DNA from: Desulfuromonas acetexigens
Lineage (GTDB): Bacteria; Desulfobacterota; Desulfuromonadia; Desulfuromonadales; Trichloromonadaceae
Length of the DNA stretch: 64,000 nucleotides
Direction: 5' to 3'
Assembly: GCF_900111775.1 (NCBI RefSeq)
Contig: NZ_FOJJ01000034.1
Location: 1-64,000, forward strand
The notes beneath the pieces were generated by a model. The model saw nothing but the letters and a program-made list of their open reading frames with translations, was not told where the DNA came from and made no database searches. This document shows positions 1-8,024 of the stretch, piece after piece (position 1 is the stretch's first letter; every line of letters begins with the position of its first letter). A program made the translations under genes and the position numbers.

Positions 1-232
1 AAATTCGCCGACCCCCTCGCGGCCGTTTGTCAAGCTAAAAATGTGGTAAGTTGTCGATTTTTATAGTTTTTCATCAAGATTATCGATTTGCGACACGAGC
101 TGCAAAAACCTAACCGGACACCACTGATAAAAATACACACATTTCCCACTTGTTTTAGGGCGGTGTTTTCTTTAAGGTAATTTAAAAGTAAGTACTAATG
201 GGTCAACCCGCATGGATTGCCCCTCCGTTGTA

Positions 233-312
233 CCTTCCGATAAGAGCAAAACCGGGGAAACCCGGTGACGCAAAGCCACGGGTCACGTTTGTGATAGCCG
301 GGCCACCGAAGG
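233..312 (+). promoter_or_regulatory. GEMM-class cyclic-dinucleotide riboswitch aptamer
   Basis: The sequence has the order expected of a GEMM-I aptamer: an outer stem (CCTTC at 233-237 with GAAGG at 308-312), a GCAAAACC segment, a stem closed by a GAAA tetraloop, the tetraloop-receptor segment GACGCAAAGCC, and a second arm ending in AGCCGGGCCACCG. The base before CAAA is G, as in c-di-GMP binders; cGAMP-type members in Geobacter relatives usually carry A there, but the local alignment is not certain. A terminator follows 18 bp downstream, so control is probably transcriptional. The gene it should control is now only a fragment. Confidence 0.85.
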
Positions 313-329
313 AGGTCGAGAAATTATCG

Positions 330-366
330 AGGCCTGTCTTCTGTTAAGGAAGGCAGGCCTTTTTTT
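330..366 (+). terminator. Expression-platform terminator of the GEMM riboswitch
   Basis: AGGCCTGTCTTC pairs with GAAGGCAGGCCT across a short loop, giving about 12 bp with one G-T pair, and is followed by seven T. It sits just after the aptamer, as expected of a transcriptional riboswitch. Confidence 0.85.
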
Positions 367-372
367 GTAAAC

Positions 373-585
373 ATGACCCACAGCCAGAGAGGTTTGTCCC
401 ACGATCCAGTATGTGGCTCACACCGTTTCCGACAGCAGCAAAGATCTTTTAACAATGCGTTAAGTGCTGGCGCGGCTGGGTATGTGCTCAAGGGCAGCAG
501 CGAAGAAGAGATACGCAACAGCCTGAAAGTCGTCGCCAAAGGTGGCAGCTTGCTTAGTCCGCGCATGGCCAGCCGGCTGGTGTGA
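373..585 (+). pseudogene. Truncated response-regulator receiver-domain fragment
   Basis: From about codon 28 the translation (ALSAGAAGYVLKGSSEEE, then a segment ending LLSPRMASRLV) resembles the end of a NarL/LuxR-type receiver domain, including the conserved lysine in YVLKG. The phospho-acceptor aspartate and the whole HTH output domain are missing. The reading frame stops where the left end of the IS3 element begins. The first 27 codons do not look like a receiver domain, so the 5' end is rearranged as well. It lies directly behind the riboswitch terminator. I read it as a dead remnant, most likely cut by the insertion sequence. Confidence 0.6.
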
Positions 586-643
586 ATCTCCCCCGGCATT
601 GTGGACAGTCCGAAAAGCTGCTACAACGCAGCAGGAGGATGTC

Positions 644-946
644 ATGATACCGAAGAAGAGAAAGTCGTATACGCGCGAGTTCAAGGTTGAAACGGTCAAG
701 CTGGTTACGGATGGCGGTGCCAGTGCGAACCAAATTGCAGATGACATGGGGATCCACGTCAATACGCTCTACAAATGGATCAGAGAGCTGTCAGCGAAGC
801 CCGAAGAAGCCTTTCCCGGCAAGGGACACATGGCCTGCTCCGATGCAGAAATGGTCCGTCAGCTCAAGCGAGAAAACGAGCGGTTGAAGATGGAGCGTGA
901 CATCCTAAAAAAAGCAATGGCCATCTTTTCGAAAGACCCGACCTGA
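644..946 (+). CDS. IS3-family transposase OrfA (HTH, leucine zipper)
   Basis: This 100-aa protein has an N-terminal helix-turn-helix of the transposase-8 type ([14 protein letters not shown] ... [14 protein letters not shown]) and a C-terminal coiled coil ([20 protein letters not shown]) typical of IS3 OrfA proteins, which bind the element ends and dimerise. The start is the ATG preceded by AGGAGG. Near the 3' end a run of seven A (907-913) is a plausible -1 slippage site: the frame entered there stays open through the gap into orfB, so an OrfAB fusion transposase can be made, as is usual for the family. Confidence 0.9.
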   Translation: MIPKKRKSYTREFKVETVKLVTDGGASANQIADDMGIHVNTLYKWIRELSAKPEEAFPGKGHMACSDAEMVRQLKRENERLKMERDILKKAMAIFSKDPT

Positions 947-993
947 TCTTTCCGTTCATCTGCCACCTTCAGTCGGAGTTTCCGGTCTCTGTC

Positions 994-1806
994 ATGTGCC
1001 GCATATTGAAGGTTTCCAGGAGCGGCTACTATGCTTGGCTGCGTAGGCCCGAGAGCCTGAGAAAGACACAAGACAAAGCGCTGTCCGAGATGATCCAAGA
1101 GATCCACAAGGAAAGCGGCGGCGAATACGGCAGTCCCAAGATCCATGAGGAACTGCGTCGTCGCGGGACACGTTGCGGGCGCAAACGGGTTGCCCGCCTG
1201 ATGAGAAAAGATGGCCTGAGAGCCAAGACCGTACGTAAATTCAAGGCGACCACCAATTCGGACCACCGTTTGCCGGTGGCTCCCAACTTGCTTGACCGTG
1301 ACTTCTCTCCCGCTGAGCCGAACAAGGCCTGGGTAGCGGATATCACTTACATCTGGACGAATGAAGGCTGGCTTTACCTCGCTGTTGTCATCGACCTGTT
1401 CTCCCGTGCCGTTGTTGGCTGGTCGATGTCAGAACGCATGACTCGAACACTGGTCATGGATGCCTTCACTCTGGCTGTGAAGCGCCGTGATCCGCTTCCT
1501 GGCCTGATTCATCATTCAGATCGGGGATCGCAGTATGCCAGTGCCGATTTCCAGCGGCTCTTGGCAAAATACGGTGCGATATGCAGCATGAGCCGCAAAG
1601 CCAACTGCTGGGACAACGCGGTGGCAGAAAGTTTCTTTTCGCTATTGAAAAGAGCTCTGGTGTTTCATCACCAGTACCCGACCCGTGCACAGGCACGGCA
1701 GAGCATCTTTGACTACATTGAGCGGTTCTACAACCGCAAGCGGATTCATTCTTCGCTGGGGTATCGGACCCCATACGAGGTCGATCATCTCAAACTTGCA
1801 GCTTAA
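994..1806 (+). CDS. IS3-family transposase OrfB (DDE integrase core)
   Basis: This 270-aa product opens with the HTH-21 region ([16 protein letters not shown]), followed by the rve-type catalytic core. The acidic triad is visible as VADITYIW (D), [11 protein letters not shown] (D) and [16 protein letters not shown] (E). The C-terminus ([18 protein letters not shown]) is typical of the IS3 subgroup. It lies in the -1 frame relative to orfA, and that frame is open from the A7 stretch at 907-913, so the working transposase is probably the frameshifted OrfAB product. No truncation is visible. Confidence 0.92.
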   Translation: MCRILKVSRSGYYAWLRRPESLRKTQDKALSEMIQEIHKESGGEYGSPKIHEELRRRGTRCGRKRVARLMRKDGLRAKTVRKFKATTNSDHRLPVAPNLLDRDFSPAEPNKAWVADITYIWTNEGWLYLAVVIDLFSRAVVGWSMSERMTRTLVMDAFTLAVKRRDPLPGLIHHSDRGSQYASADFQRLLAKYGAICSMSRKANCWDNAVAESFFSLLKRALVFHHQYPTRAQARQSIFDYIERFYNRKRIHSSLGYRTPYEVDHLKLAA

Positions 1807-2056
1807 CTGGCTGTCCATGATTCCGGGGCAAAACCAGTTGAATGTTGGGTGCCGGGAAGATGCACTAAGAATTTCAGTTTGTTTATAAATTGGAAACTCC
1901 AATCGAACCGGAGCGAATCGGAGCTTGACCAAGCTAAAGTTCTGGAATTCCTTAAATTAACATTATATCATGAGCTTGACAAGTTGTTAGCGCCTGGTTT
2001 TTTACACAGACTCTACTGACGAATCGTATTTTTATTTTACAGAGAGAGGAATTGAA

Positions 2057-4969
2057 ATGCTTAAAGAAAAAATACTTATAATTTTGATTTTGTTTTTGTT
2101 TTCCATCAATTCGCACTCTGCGGAATTTGATGTTGAAGAGTTTTCATTTGATGCGGCCAAACGTATAATTAGTGTTGTTGAGTTTGCTGAAGATGTGGAG
2201 AAGGCATCAAAGTACACATTAGCGTTATATGAAGCGAAAGAAAAGATAGATGCACTAAATGGAATAATTCAAAATATTGATGAGGAAATTTTCAAGCTAA
2301 ATTTCAAATCACTTGTTGGATATGCAGGCTCGGAAGTTACCAAATCCAGCAAAGAGGCTGTTGAAACTATATCAAATAGTCTTGATGATTTGACAGCAGA
2401 TAGAAAAATATTTGCTGACATGACGACAGTTCTCAAGGCGGATTTGGTCGATACTTTCAAATTATCGACCCCAAGTTTAAAGGGTTCCATAGGGGAACTA
2501 AAAGGGAAAATCGGCTTGGGAACTGTTGTGACGGCTATAGATGTCGCTATGGACATAGTGCAAAGGCAAGAGCGCATAAGTCAAGGAAGCACAGGCACGC
2601 TAGAAAACTTAAATATTGCGCTAAAAGTAGTGGAGAGCTTCGGGCCGCCAACTATACCCTTAACTAAGAGTCCATCAGATGTGGCTAGGGCCATTATCGA
2701 TTATCAGGGTGCACTTAAGCAAAAGACTTCCAGTTTTCTAAATGGAAATATACTTTTGAAGGAAGGGACGGAAGATTTCGTTAATGGAGAGCTCTCTTTT
2801 GAAGCTTATATTTTAAGAAAGTTTGAAGGTTCAGACTTTGTAGATTCAATAGATCAAGTAGGAAAAAGCGACGCATATGCAAAACTTAGAACAGAATATA
2901 TGGATAAATATGGTAATCATCTTGAATCTTTATATGAAACAAGAGCGATGCTCGAAAAGGAAAGAGATGGTGCGCTTCTTGATGTTTCAAAAGAAAATTA
3001 TGTTTCAGGCATTAATTTGTTGAACATATTAATAGGCCAGATGAATGAAAAAAGTAATCTTATATGGTCAAATAATGTTGGATTTGACTTGATGGTATCG
3101 CTACACGATCTTGGCTTGGCAAAGAATGAACTTTCTTCAATTGTTGATGAGATAAGAATAAACAATGATGAGCAGAAAAGTAAAATAAGTTCTGTTTTGA
3201 ATGAAGTTAAATTTATTCGTAATGATGTGTCCAAATTTGACCTCAGCAGGGAGGGAAGTCCGACGCTTCCACCTCAAGCACCAGCGCTAGAAGAGACATC
3301 AGATGACACGTCGGAAAATGAGAATGCGGTATCTGCTTTACGGGTTCGTGAAAGTGAATTGCGTAATGCTTTAGGCATCATCCGTAATGCTGAAAGCAAG
3401 GGCGCATCTCCCAGCAAAATTAATTCCTTGCTCACGGACATTGCCAATAAACTGGGCATGTCCACAAATGATTTCAGATTGCAGGTAGAAAATCTTCTTA
3501 TAGTCAATCAACAAGAGCTGTTGGCTCTTGGGGAAGAACCATTGAAGGTGGATTTTAAGCTTCTGAATAAGCTCGAACGCAATGAGAAGTTAACGGCAAC
3601 AAAAGATAATATGAAGTCAGAGCTCGAAACAAAATCACGCGAGCAATTAGCTCTGCAAAACGAAATGAATAAAATCGAAGCCAGCATGGGAAGTCTGAGT
3701 GAATACAATAGCTTGAAGAACCAGGAAATGGATCTGGAAAATCAATTATCTCAAATTGAACAGCAGATGGCTGGAAATTGGAACAACACCGGCGCTCTTA
3801 GCCAAAAGGATCTGGATAAGTTGGAAAAGTATCTGGAAGCATATGGTTATGCGTCAAATCTCTATAATAAATACAATGGTGATATTTCGAAATTAACCGG
3901 AACCGAATTGGCTCATCTAAAGGTCAGGGCCAGTATCGTGTTTGGTGCAGGTAAATTCTATGATGTTCTTTTTAATTCAGCCGACAGTAGACTTGCGAAT
4001 CTCCAGGAACAGAAAGACAGGTATTACAGCGCGGCGGAAAATACAAATGGCGAGGATCTTGAATCCCAACGCCAAGAGATTAAAAACAGACTCAGCTCGA
4101 TGAGGGCGAGCCTCAGTAGTTTCGATTCTAGTCTGGTGAACAACTTACGCACGGTTGAAACCGATCGAAATAGTCTTTCTCGGCAGATAGAAGAGAATCG
4201 GCTCGTTCTGGCTGATCTCGTTTCGGATATACAGGATTTAAACCGTAGATCGTTGTATGCATCGCAACCCGATGAATCCAATGATTTAAGCTATATTGAT
4301 TATGGCGGCCGCTTAACTGCGATAACTGGGGGGGGGTGGGTTACTTCTGCCGGGGCCTATGGGCCCGATGATGGCACCGCCCCTTTCATTGGCATGGAGC
4401 TCAATCCAGAAAACAATGGGGTTTTTAGTGGTGATTTCAAAATCGCAACATTGACCAATACCGATAGCTCAGGGCCTTACAACTATTTGTCCTGGGGAAC
4501 CTGGGCTGAAACTACTCGCCCTCAGACCTATACTGATCCCGGAGGTCATGTTGTTGCATTGGAAGGTGGGTTCTGGGTTATGGGGCAGGAAACAGACGAT
4601 ATCCCAAGACAGGGTTCTGCCGTCTATCAAGGACAATTATCGGGTGACTATCGTTCTGCGGGGGTGCGTTCGCCCGGCATCATGAGTGGCTCAGTAACAC
4701 TGAATGCTAATTTTAGTAATGAAACCATTGCTGGTAATGTCAATATTCTAAAAAACAACTCGCCCTGGTTGAATTCCACGTTAACAAATGGTGCCATTAA
4801 TCTGCAGGATGGGGATTTTCAGGCTGACCTATCTGGCGTTGCTGCCGGAGGTATTGGGGGCGATTTTTATGGCCCAAATGGAACAATGCCTACAGAAGCA
4901 GGTGGTGACTGGTGGCTTTTTCATAATGACGGCAATGCGGCAGGTATCTTCCGCGCAAAAAAACAATAA
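2057..4969 (+). CDS. Large secreted coiled-coil protein with TbpB-like C-terminal barrel (putative Slam cargo)
   Basis: A 970-aa protein. Residues 1-22 form a signal peptide (hydrophobic stretch, then SHSA before EFDVEE) with no lipobox cysteine, so a soluble or surface-held rather than lipidated product is predicted. Residues of about 30-740 are rich in Glu, Lys, Asn and Leu, with long predicted helices and coiled coils. The last 230 residues are quite different: Gly-rich beta strands with YLSWGTW, GGFWVMGQETD, a SGSVTLNANFSN strand, and an ending FYGPNGTMPTEAGGDWW ... GIFRAKKQ. That ending matches the eight-stranded barrel of transferrin-binding-protein-B-like proteins, which are cargo of Slam/type XI secretion. 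The gene is AT-rich compared with the core genes, and a Slam-like gene follows 19 bp later. The cargo role is inferred; the N-terminal part resembles nothing I can name. The start is supported by AGAGAGGAA upstream. Confidence 0.7.
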   Translation: MLKEKILIILILFLFSINSHSAEFDVEEFSFDAAKRIISVVEFAEDVEKASKYTLALYEAKEKIDALNGIIQNIDEEIFKLNFKSLVGYAGSEVTKSSKEAVETISNSLDDLTADRKIFADMTTVLKADLVDTFKLSTPSLKGSIGELKGKIGLGTVVTAIDVAMDIVQRQERISQGSTGTLENLNIALKVVESFGPPTIPLTKSPSDVARAIIDYQGALKQKTSSFLNGNILLKEGTEDFVNGELSFEAYILRKFEGSDFVDSIDQVGKSDAYAKLRTEYMDKYGNHLESLYETRAMLEKERDGALLDVSKENYVSGINLLNILIGQMNEKSNLIWSNNVGFDLMVSLHDLGLAKNELSSIVDEIRINNDEQKSKISSVLNEVKFIRNDVSKFDLSREGSPTLPPQAPALEETSDDTSENENAVSALRVRESELRNALGIIRNAESKGASPSKINSLLTDIANKLGMSTNDFRLQVENLLIVNQQELLALGEEPLKVDFKLLNKLERNEKLTATKDNMKSELETKSREQLALQNEMNKIEASMGSLSEYNSLKNQEMDLENQLSQIEQQMAGNWNNTGALSQKDLDKLEKYLEAYGYASNLYNKYNGDISKLTGTELAHLKVRASIVFGAGKFYDVLFNSADSRLANLQEQKDRYYSAAENTNGEDLESQRQEIKNRLSSMRASLSSFDSSLVNNLRTVETDRNSLSRQIEENRLVLADLVSDIQDLNRRSLYASQPDESNDLSYIDYGGRLTAITGGGWVTSAGAYGPDDGTAPFIGMELNPENNGVFSGDFKIATLTNTDSSGPYNYLSWGTWAETTRPQTYTDPGGHVVALEGGFWVMGQETDDIPRQGSAVYQGQLSGDYRSAGVRSPGIMSGSVTLNANFSNETIAGNVNILKNNSPWLNSTLTNGAINLQDGDFQADLSGVAAGGIGGDFYGPNGTMPTEAGGDWWLFHNDGNAAGIFRAKKQ

Positions 4970-4988
4970 GGCGAGGGGGATATTTTTT

Positions 4989-6296
4989 ATGAAAGTTGTT
5001 GTCTCTGTCATCATTTTTTTGGGTCTTTCTCTGCAAACGGCTTTTTCTGCAAACGACACCCTCGATATTGGTTCGGCGCAGGCCTTACTTGAGGCGGGGA
5101 TGCCGACTGACGCTCTCGATCTTTTGCAGGCCGGCCTGGACCCAAGCAGTACCAATGTGCAGGAATGGTTTTTACTGGCCATGGCCGCGAAGTCAAGTAA
5201 TCGCCCCAGGGAATCAAGTACGTACCTGAAAAAAGTGATTGAACTCGATCCGGAACAGGCAGGGAGGGCCAAACTTGAATTGGCGCAGTTGGCTTACACG
5301 CTCGGTGATGCTGAAACAGCCAAAAATTACCTGACCGAAGTTAAATCGGCCAAGCCGCCGACAAAAGTTGGTGAAAATATCGACCAGTTTCTTGAAATGA
5401 TCGAAAGGCAGGGCGTGCCAAAACAGTGGAGAGTCAATGGATCGGTAGGTTGGATGTACGATTCCAATGCCAATGCTGGCCCTGCAATTGATTCAGTGCT
5501 GCTGTTTGGTCTCCCTTTTGATCTTTCCAGTGACGCAAAGGAGCAAAGCGACAATGCGTTATTGCTCCAGTTGGGGGTCGATCATAACCAGGGGATTTCG
5601 GACGACCTTGGCTGGCAGACCGGTTTTTCTTTGAGTCGTACGGACTACAACGATATCGATAATCTGGATTCTCTGGTGCTGTCTGGGTCGACGGGGCCTT
5701 CATGGAGAATCACCGATACCTTGGTTGCCTCTCTCCCCCTGGTTGCCAACTGGGTCAAGATAGGGCATGAAGAGACATATTATTCGTATTCATATGGTGT
5801 CGCCCCACAGTTGCGCTATGCACTATCCAAAAAACTTTCCTTTAATCTCGGCACCACGTTCAGTAAGAAAAAATATAATAATAACAGCAAGCGAAATTCT
5901 GAAAATTATTCTCTCTCGCCATCTTTTGTCTATCAGTTTAGTCCGGCCAGTTTTGCTCGGGTCGGTTTGGTTGGGGGCAAGGAAGATTCGGGCCTGGCTT
6001 ATTGTGAGAATGAACTTTGGGGGGGCAATGCATTGTATGGGTATACTTTTGGGGATCGGTTACAGGCAACCCTGAATTTCGGCTATACCGATACCGAGTA
6101 TGAGGGCAGGGAGGCCGCTTACAGAGTGCCCAGGCACGACAAAACCATCAGGTATGGTGTCGATCTCGCTTATCACATCAAAATGTTAAACTCAGACCTG
6201 TTACTTTCGGTTAATCGTACGGTTAACGACAGTAATCTTGTCATGTACGAATATGACAGGGATCAGGTAGCAATTTCTTGGCGAATTTCATATTAA
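4989..6296 (+). CDS. Slam-like outer-membrane protein (TPR plus beta-barrel, DUF560 type)
   Basis: A 435-aa protein with a signal peptide (VVVSVIIFLGLSLQTAFSA), then TPR-like helices at about residues 25-140 (ALLEAGMPTDALDLLQAG ... TYLKKVIELDPEQAG), then alternating amphipathic strands to the C-terminus, which ends in an aromatic residue (QVAISWRISY) like many outer-membrane barrels. This layout, and the barrel start WRVNGSVGWMYDSNANAG, fit the surface lipoprotein assembly modulator family that exports TbpB-like proteins across the outer membrane. The start used here is the ATG just before the signal peptide, not an upstream in-frame ATG inside the preceding gene. The 19-bp spacing from the TbpB-like gene supports one operon. 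Assignment rests on architecture and would be tested by a profile search. Confidence 0.7.
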   Translation: MKVVVSVIIFLGLSLQTAFSANDTLDIGSAQALLEAGMPTDALDLLQAGLDPSSTNVQEWFLLAMAAKSSNRPRESSTYLKKVIELDPEQAGRAKLELAQLAYTLGDAETAKNYLTEVKSAKPPTKVGENIDQFLEMIERQGVPKQWRVNGSVGWMYDSNANAGPAIDSVLLFGLPFDLSSDAKEQSDNALLLQLGVDHNQGISDDLGWQTGFSLSRTDYNDIDNLDSLVLSGSTGPSWRITDTLVASLPLVANWVKIGHEETYYSYSYGVAPQLRYALSKKLSFNLGTTFSKKKYNNNSKRNSENYSLSPSFVYQFSPASFARVGLVGGKEDSGLAYCENELWGGNALYGYTFGDRLQATLNFGYTDTEYEGREAAYRVPRHDKTIRYGVDLAYHIKMLNSDLLLSVNRTVNDSNLVMYEYDRDQVAISWRISY

Positions 6297-6350
6297 AGTA
6301 GTACTGAGGATTTGCTTGATTCTTATAAGTCACTATTTCCAAAACACCAT

Positions 6351-6385
6351 AAGGCCCAACCGGATTTTCTGAGTTGGGCCTTTCC
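6351..6385 (+). terminator. Terminator after the Slam-like gene
   Basis: AAGGCCCAAC and GTTGGGCCTT form a perfect 10-bp stem around a 12-nt loop, 55 bp past the Slam-like stop codon. The T run is short. Confidence 0.75.
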
Positions 6386-6432
6386 GGAAAGTTGTTCTGT
6401 ATTTCAATCCCCCTTTGCCTAAGGAATTTTAG

Positions 6433-6624
6433 GCCATCCGCGGTGAAAAACCAATTGAACAAGGTGGATGTTGGGAATGTGCCCGGGCGGGGACGATCTC
6501 GGAGCATCCCGAGTGGCAGAACGGGGCTTGGCGCTACAAGATTCACTCGAACAAAATCGTCGTGGTGGTGGAAATCTGGAGTGAAAGCAGGATTTTTATC
6601 GTGACGGCCTGGAGGTTAAAATGA
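6433..6624 (+). pseudogene. N-terminally truncated DUF4258-like toxin remnant
   Basis: An open frame of 63 codons begins after a TAG and has no ATG, GTG or TTG start. Its end (EHPEWQNGAWRYKIHS, then a hydrophobic strand VVVVEIW and IVTAWRLK) resembles the C-terminus of small DUF4258 proteins, which are often encoded just upstream of MqsA/YgiT-type antitoxins. Its TGA overlaps the ATG of the next gene (ATGA), the translational coupling expected of a toxin-antitoxin pair. The missing N-terminal half means it is probably not functional. Family assignment is tentative. Confidence 0.5.
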
Positions 6625-7121
6625 CGTGCCCTGATTGCCGGCAAGCAGAACTGGTTGAGAACCGCGAGAATATCCGTTACACGGAATCCGGTCTTCACTA
6701 TGTGACCCTGTGCAACATCCTGGTGGAGCGTTGCCCGGCGTGCGGCAACACGCTGGTCAATATCCCCAAAATGGAACAACTGCATCGGTTGCTGGCGAAC
6801 ATTGTCATCAAGAAGTCCGGTCGCCTGGAGCCTTTCGAGATTACCTTTCTGCGTAAATCCCTGGGCTGGTCAAAGGCGGACTTCGCCCGGAACATGCACG
6901 TTCGCCCCAGCCAGGTAAGGCATTGGGAATCCGAGTACAAGCCTTCGCCGATGGGCGAAGCCAATGAGCTCCTGCTTCGCAGCCTGGTGGCCCACAACCG
7001 CCGGATTGACAACTACTTTGACGAGATGGCGAACCTCTCGCTTTCCCCGCAACCCCATGCGCAACGGCGGGTGGCGATCAGTCGCAACCATAAAGGCTGG
7101 GTTGCCGACGAGGCCGCTTGA
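6621..7121 (+). CDS. MqsA/YgiT-type antitoxin-like regulator (zinc finger plus HTH)
   Basis: A 166-aa protein. The N-terminus has a four-cysteine zinc-binding unit (CPDCRQ ... CPACGN, residues 3-46) as in MqsA/YgiT antitoxins. Residues of about 65-110 are an XRE-type HTH (ITFLRKSLGWSKADFARNM ... QVRHWESEYKPSP). In family members the zinc domain binds the toxin and the HTH represses the operon. The gene overlaps the truncated DUF4258-like frame by ATGA, so the pair looks like a toxin-antitoxin locus that has lost its toxin. The region encoding residues of about 118-166 is duplicated 4.2 kb downstream (11188-11344). Confidence 0.75.
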   Translation: MTCPDCRQAELVENRENIRYTESGLHYVTLCNILVERCPACGNTLVNIPKMEQLHRLLANIVIKKSGRLEPFEITFLRKSLGWSKADFARNMHVRPSQVRHWESEYKPSPMGEANELLLRSLVAHNRRIDNYFDEMANLSLSPQPHAQRRVAISRNHKGWVADEAA

Positions 7122-7129
7122 CAGCATCT

Positions 7130-7411
7130 TTAGGGGAGCCGGGTCGGATAGCGGCTGTAATGGGTGCCCCTAAAGGGGTCCTTCCTTCGGGGCTTCCTGG
7201 AGCGGATACGGTGTACCCATTTATGTAACAAGGTCGCGAGCTCTTCACAGGGCGGGGTCAAAAAGAGGCTGAATAGCCAGCCGATGATAAGGCCCTGCGC
7301 AAAACTGAAATCTTCATCCAGGAGGCCGACAAGCCAGGCAACGAGCAATGTCGTGGCGGACGTCAACAGAATTGACGTCGCCGCCACCGGGAAACGTGAA
7401 ATTGTCGGCAT
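7130..7411 (-). CDS. Small membrane protein of unknown function
   Basis: A 93-aa product with two predicted membrane segments (SILLTSATTLLVAWLVGLL and GLIIGWLFSLFLTP) and a basic C-terminal tail. A GAGGAG ribosome-binding site lies 7-12 bp upstream of the ATG, and the start is 19 bp after the stop of the small cysteine-rich gene, which suggests co-transcription. It converges on the MqsA-like gene. I do not recognise the family. The tail after RIRSRK may be spurious. Confidence 0.45.
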   Translation of the reverse strand: MPTISRFPVAATSILLTSATTLLVAWLVGLLDEDFSFAQGLIIGWLFSLFLTPPCEELATLLHKWVHRIRSRKPRRKDPFRGTHYSRYPTRLP

Positions 7412-7429
7412 GACCTGAACGCTCCTCGA

Positions 7430-7591
7430 TTACGGCGTGTTTTCTATCTCCAGCAGTATCCATTCCGCCCAGGGGGTTTGGTTGCACTCCCGGCACAAAA
7501 CCTCCTGCATCAACCGCCCCTGATCCTCTGCCAGTTCCTCAAATAGCCGCTTGTGCAGCGCACACGTCCGGCACTCCTTGACCTTCTGCAA
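7430..7591 (-). CDS. Small CxxC-CxxC protein (putative zinc binding)
   Basis: A 53-aa frame with two cysteine pairs (CRTC and CREC, 23 residues apart) and a helical linker (LHKRLFEELAEDQG), consistent with a small zinc-binding fold. The start chosen is TTG at 7589-7591, preceded by GAGAGGGG; the frame is open further upstream but without a good start. It sits just ahead of the small membrane-protein gene. Function unknown. Confidence 0.4.
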   Translation of the reverse strand: MQKVKECRTCALHKRLFEELAEDQGRLMQEVLCRECNQTPWAEWILLEIENTP

Positions 7592-7710
7592 TAGATTCCC
7601 CTCTCTGCCATATAATAATGGAAACTTAGCGGAGGGCGGATAGCCTGTCAACCCTCCCCTCGGCGGGGTCCGTCTATCGCTCAATCCGGTTTTTCTATCC
7701 GGCGCGGCCG

Positions 7711-7918
7711 TTATTTTTGCTTGTCGGCCTTTTCGTGTTCCGCTTTCTTCCCGGCCAGCAGTTTTTCCGCCTCTATCCTTCCCTCCCGCTCTTCCTCCTG
7801 GGCGATTTTGATTCCGCTCAGTTCTTTGCCTGAGTTCTTCGATTCTCTCCTTGGCTTCCGGGGTCTCCCGCTGGGCCTCGATGACGGCCAGGAGTTTTTC
7901 CAGGTCAGCATAGATCAT
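7711..7918 (-). pseudogene. Short coiled-coil gene, apparently frameshifted
   Basis: Starting at 7918 one frame reads MIYADLEKLLAVIEAQRETP and continues as a charged helix; near 7835 the helix-forming pattern moves to another frame, which reads KIAQEEEREGRIEAEKLLAG and stops at 7711. Together they would make a coiled-coil protein of about 68 residues. A related degenerate copy lies at about 11930-12050. I infer a frameshift, natural or from sequencing. Function unknown. Confidence 0.4.
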
Positions 7919-7978
7919 GGCCAGATTCCGGCGGTCCTTGTAGGTCAGCCAGGATATGCTTCTTGACTTGGGCCAGAC

Positions 7979-8011
7979 AGGAAGCTCCCGACGGTGCCGG
8001 GAGCTTCCTTG
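7979..8011. terminator. Bidirectional hairpin at the 3' end of the zinc-ribbon nuclease gene
   Basis: GGAAGCTCCCG pairs with CGGGAGCTTCC around a 10-nt loop. It lies 14 bp past the stop of the minus-strand nuclease gene; T runs on either side are weak. Confidence 0.6.
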
Positions 8012-8024
8012 TTAATGGCCGGAA

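Larger units (their letters stand above)
583..1836 (+). mobile_element. IS3-family insertion sequence, apparently intact
   Basis: The element is 1254 bp and carries orfA and orfB in overlapping phases. Its ends form an imperfect 26-bp inverted repeat: the left end begins TGAATCTCCCCCGG and the right end, read inward, begins TGGTTTTGCCCCGG; both finish TGGACAG, and 19 of 26 positions match. Both genes are open and the catalytic residues are present, so it may still be active. I see no clear target-site duplication, which suggests deletion or rearrangement next to it after insertion. Confidence 0.85.

Noticed and set aside
583-1836. Target-site duplication flanking the IS3 element
   Set aside because: The bases next to both ends (GTG on the left, GTT on the right) do not form a convincing 3-4 bp repeat.
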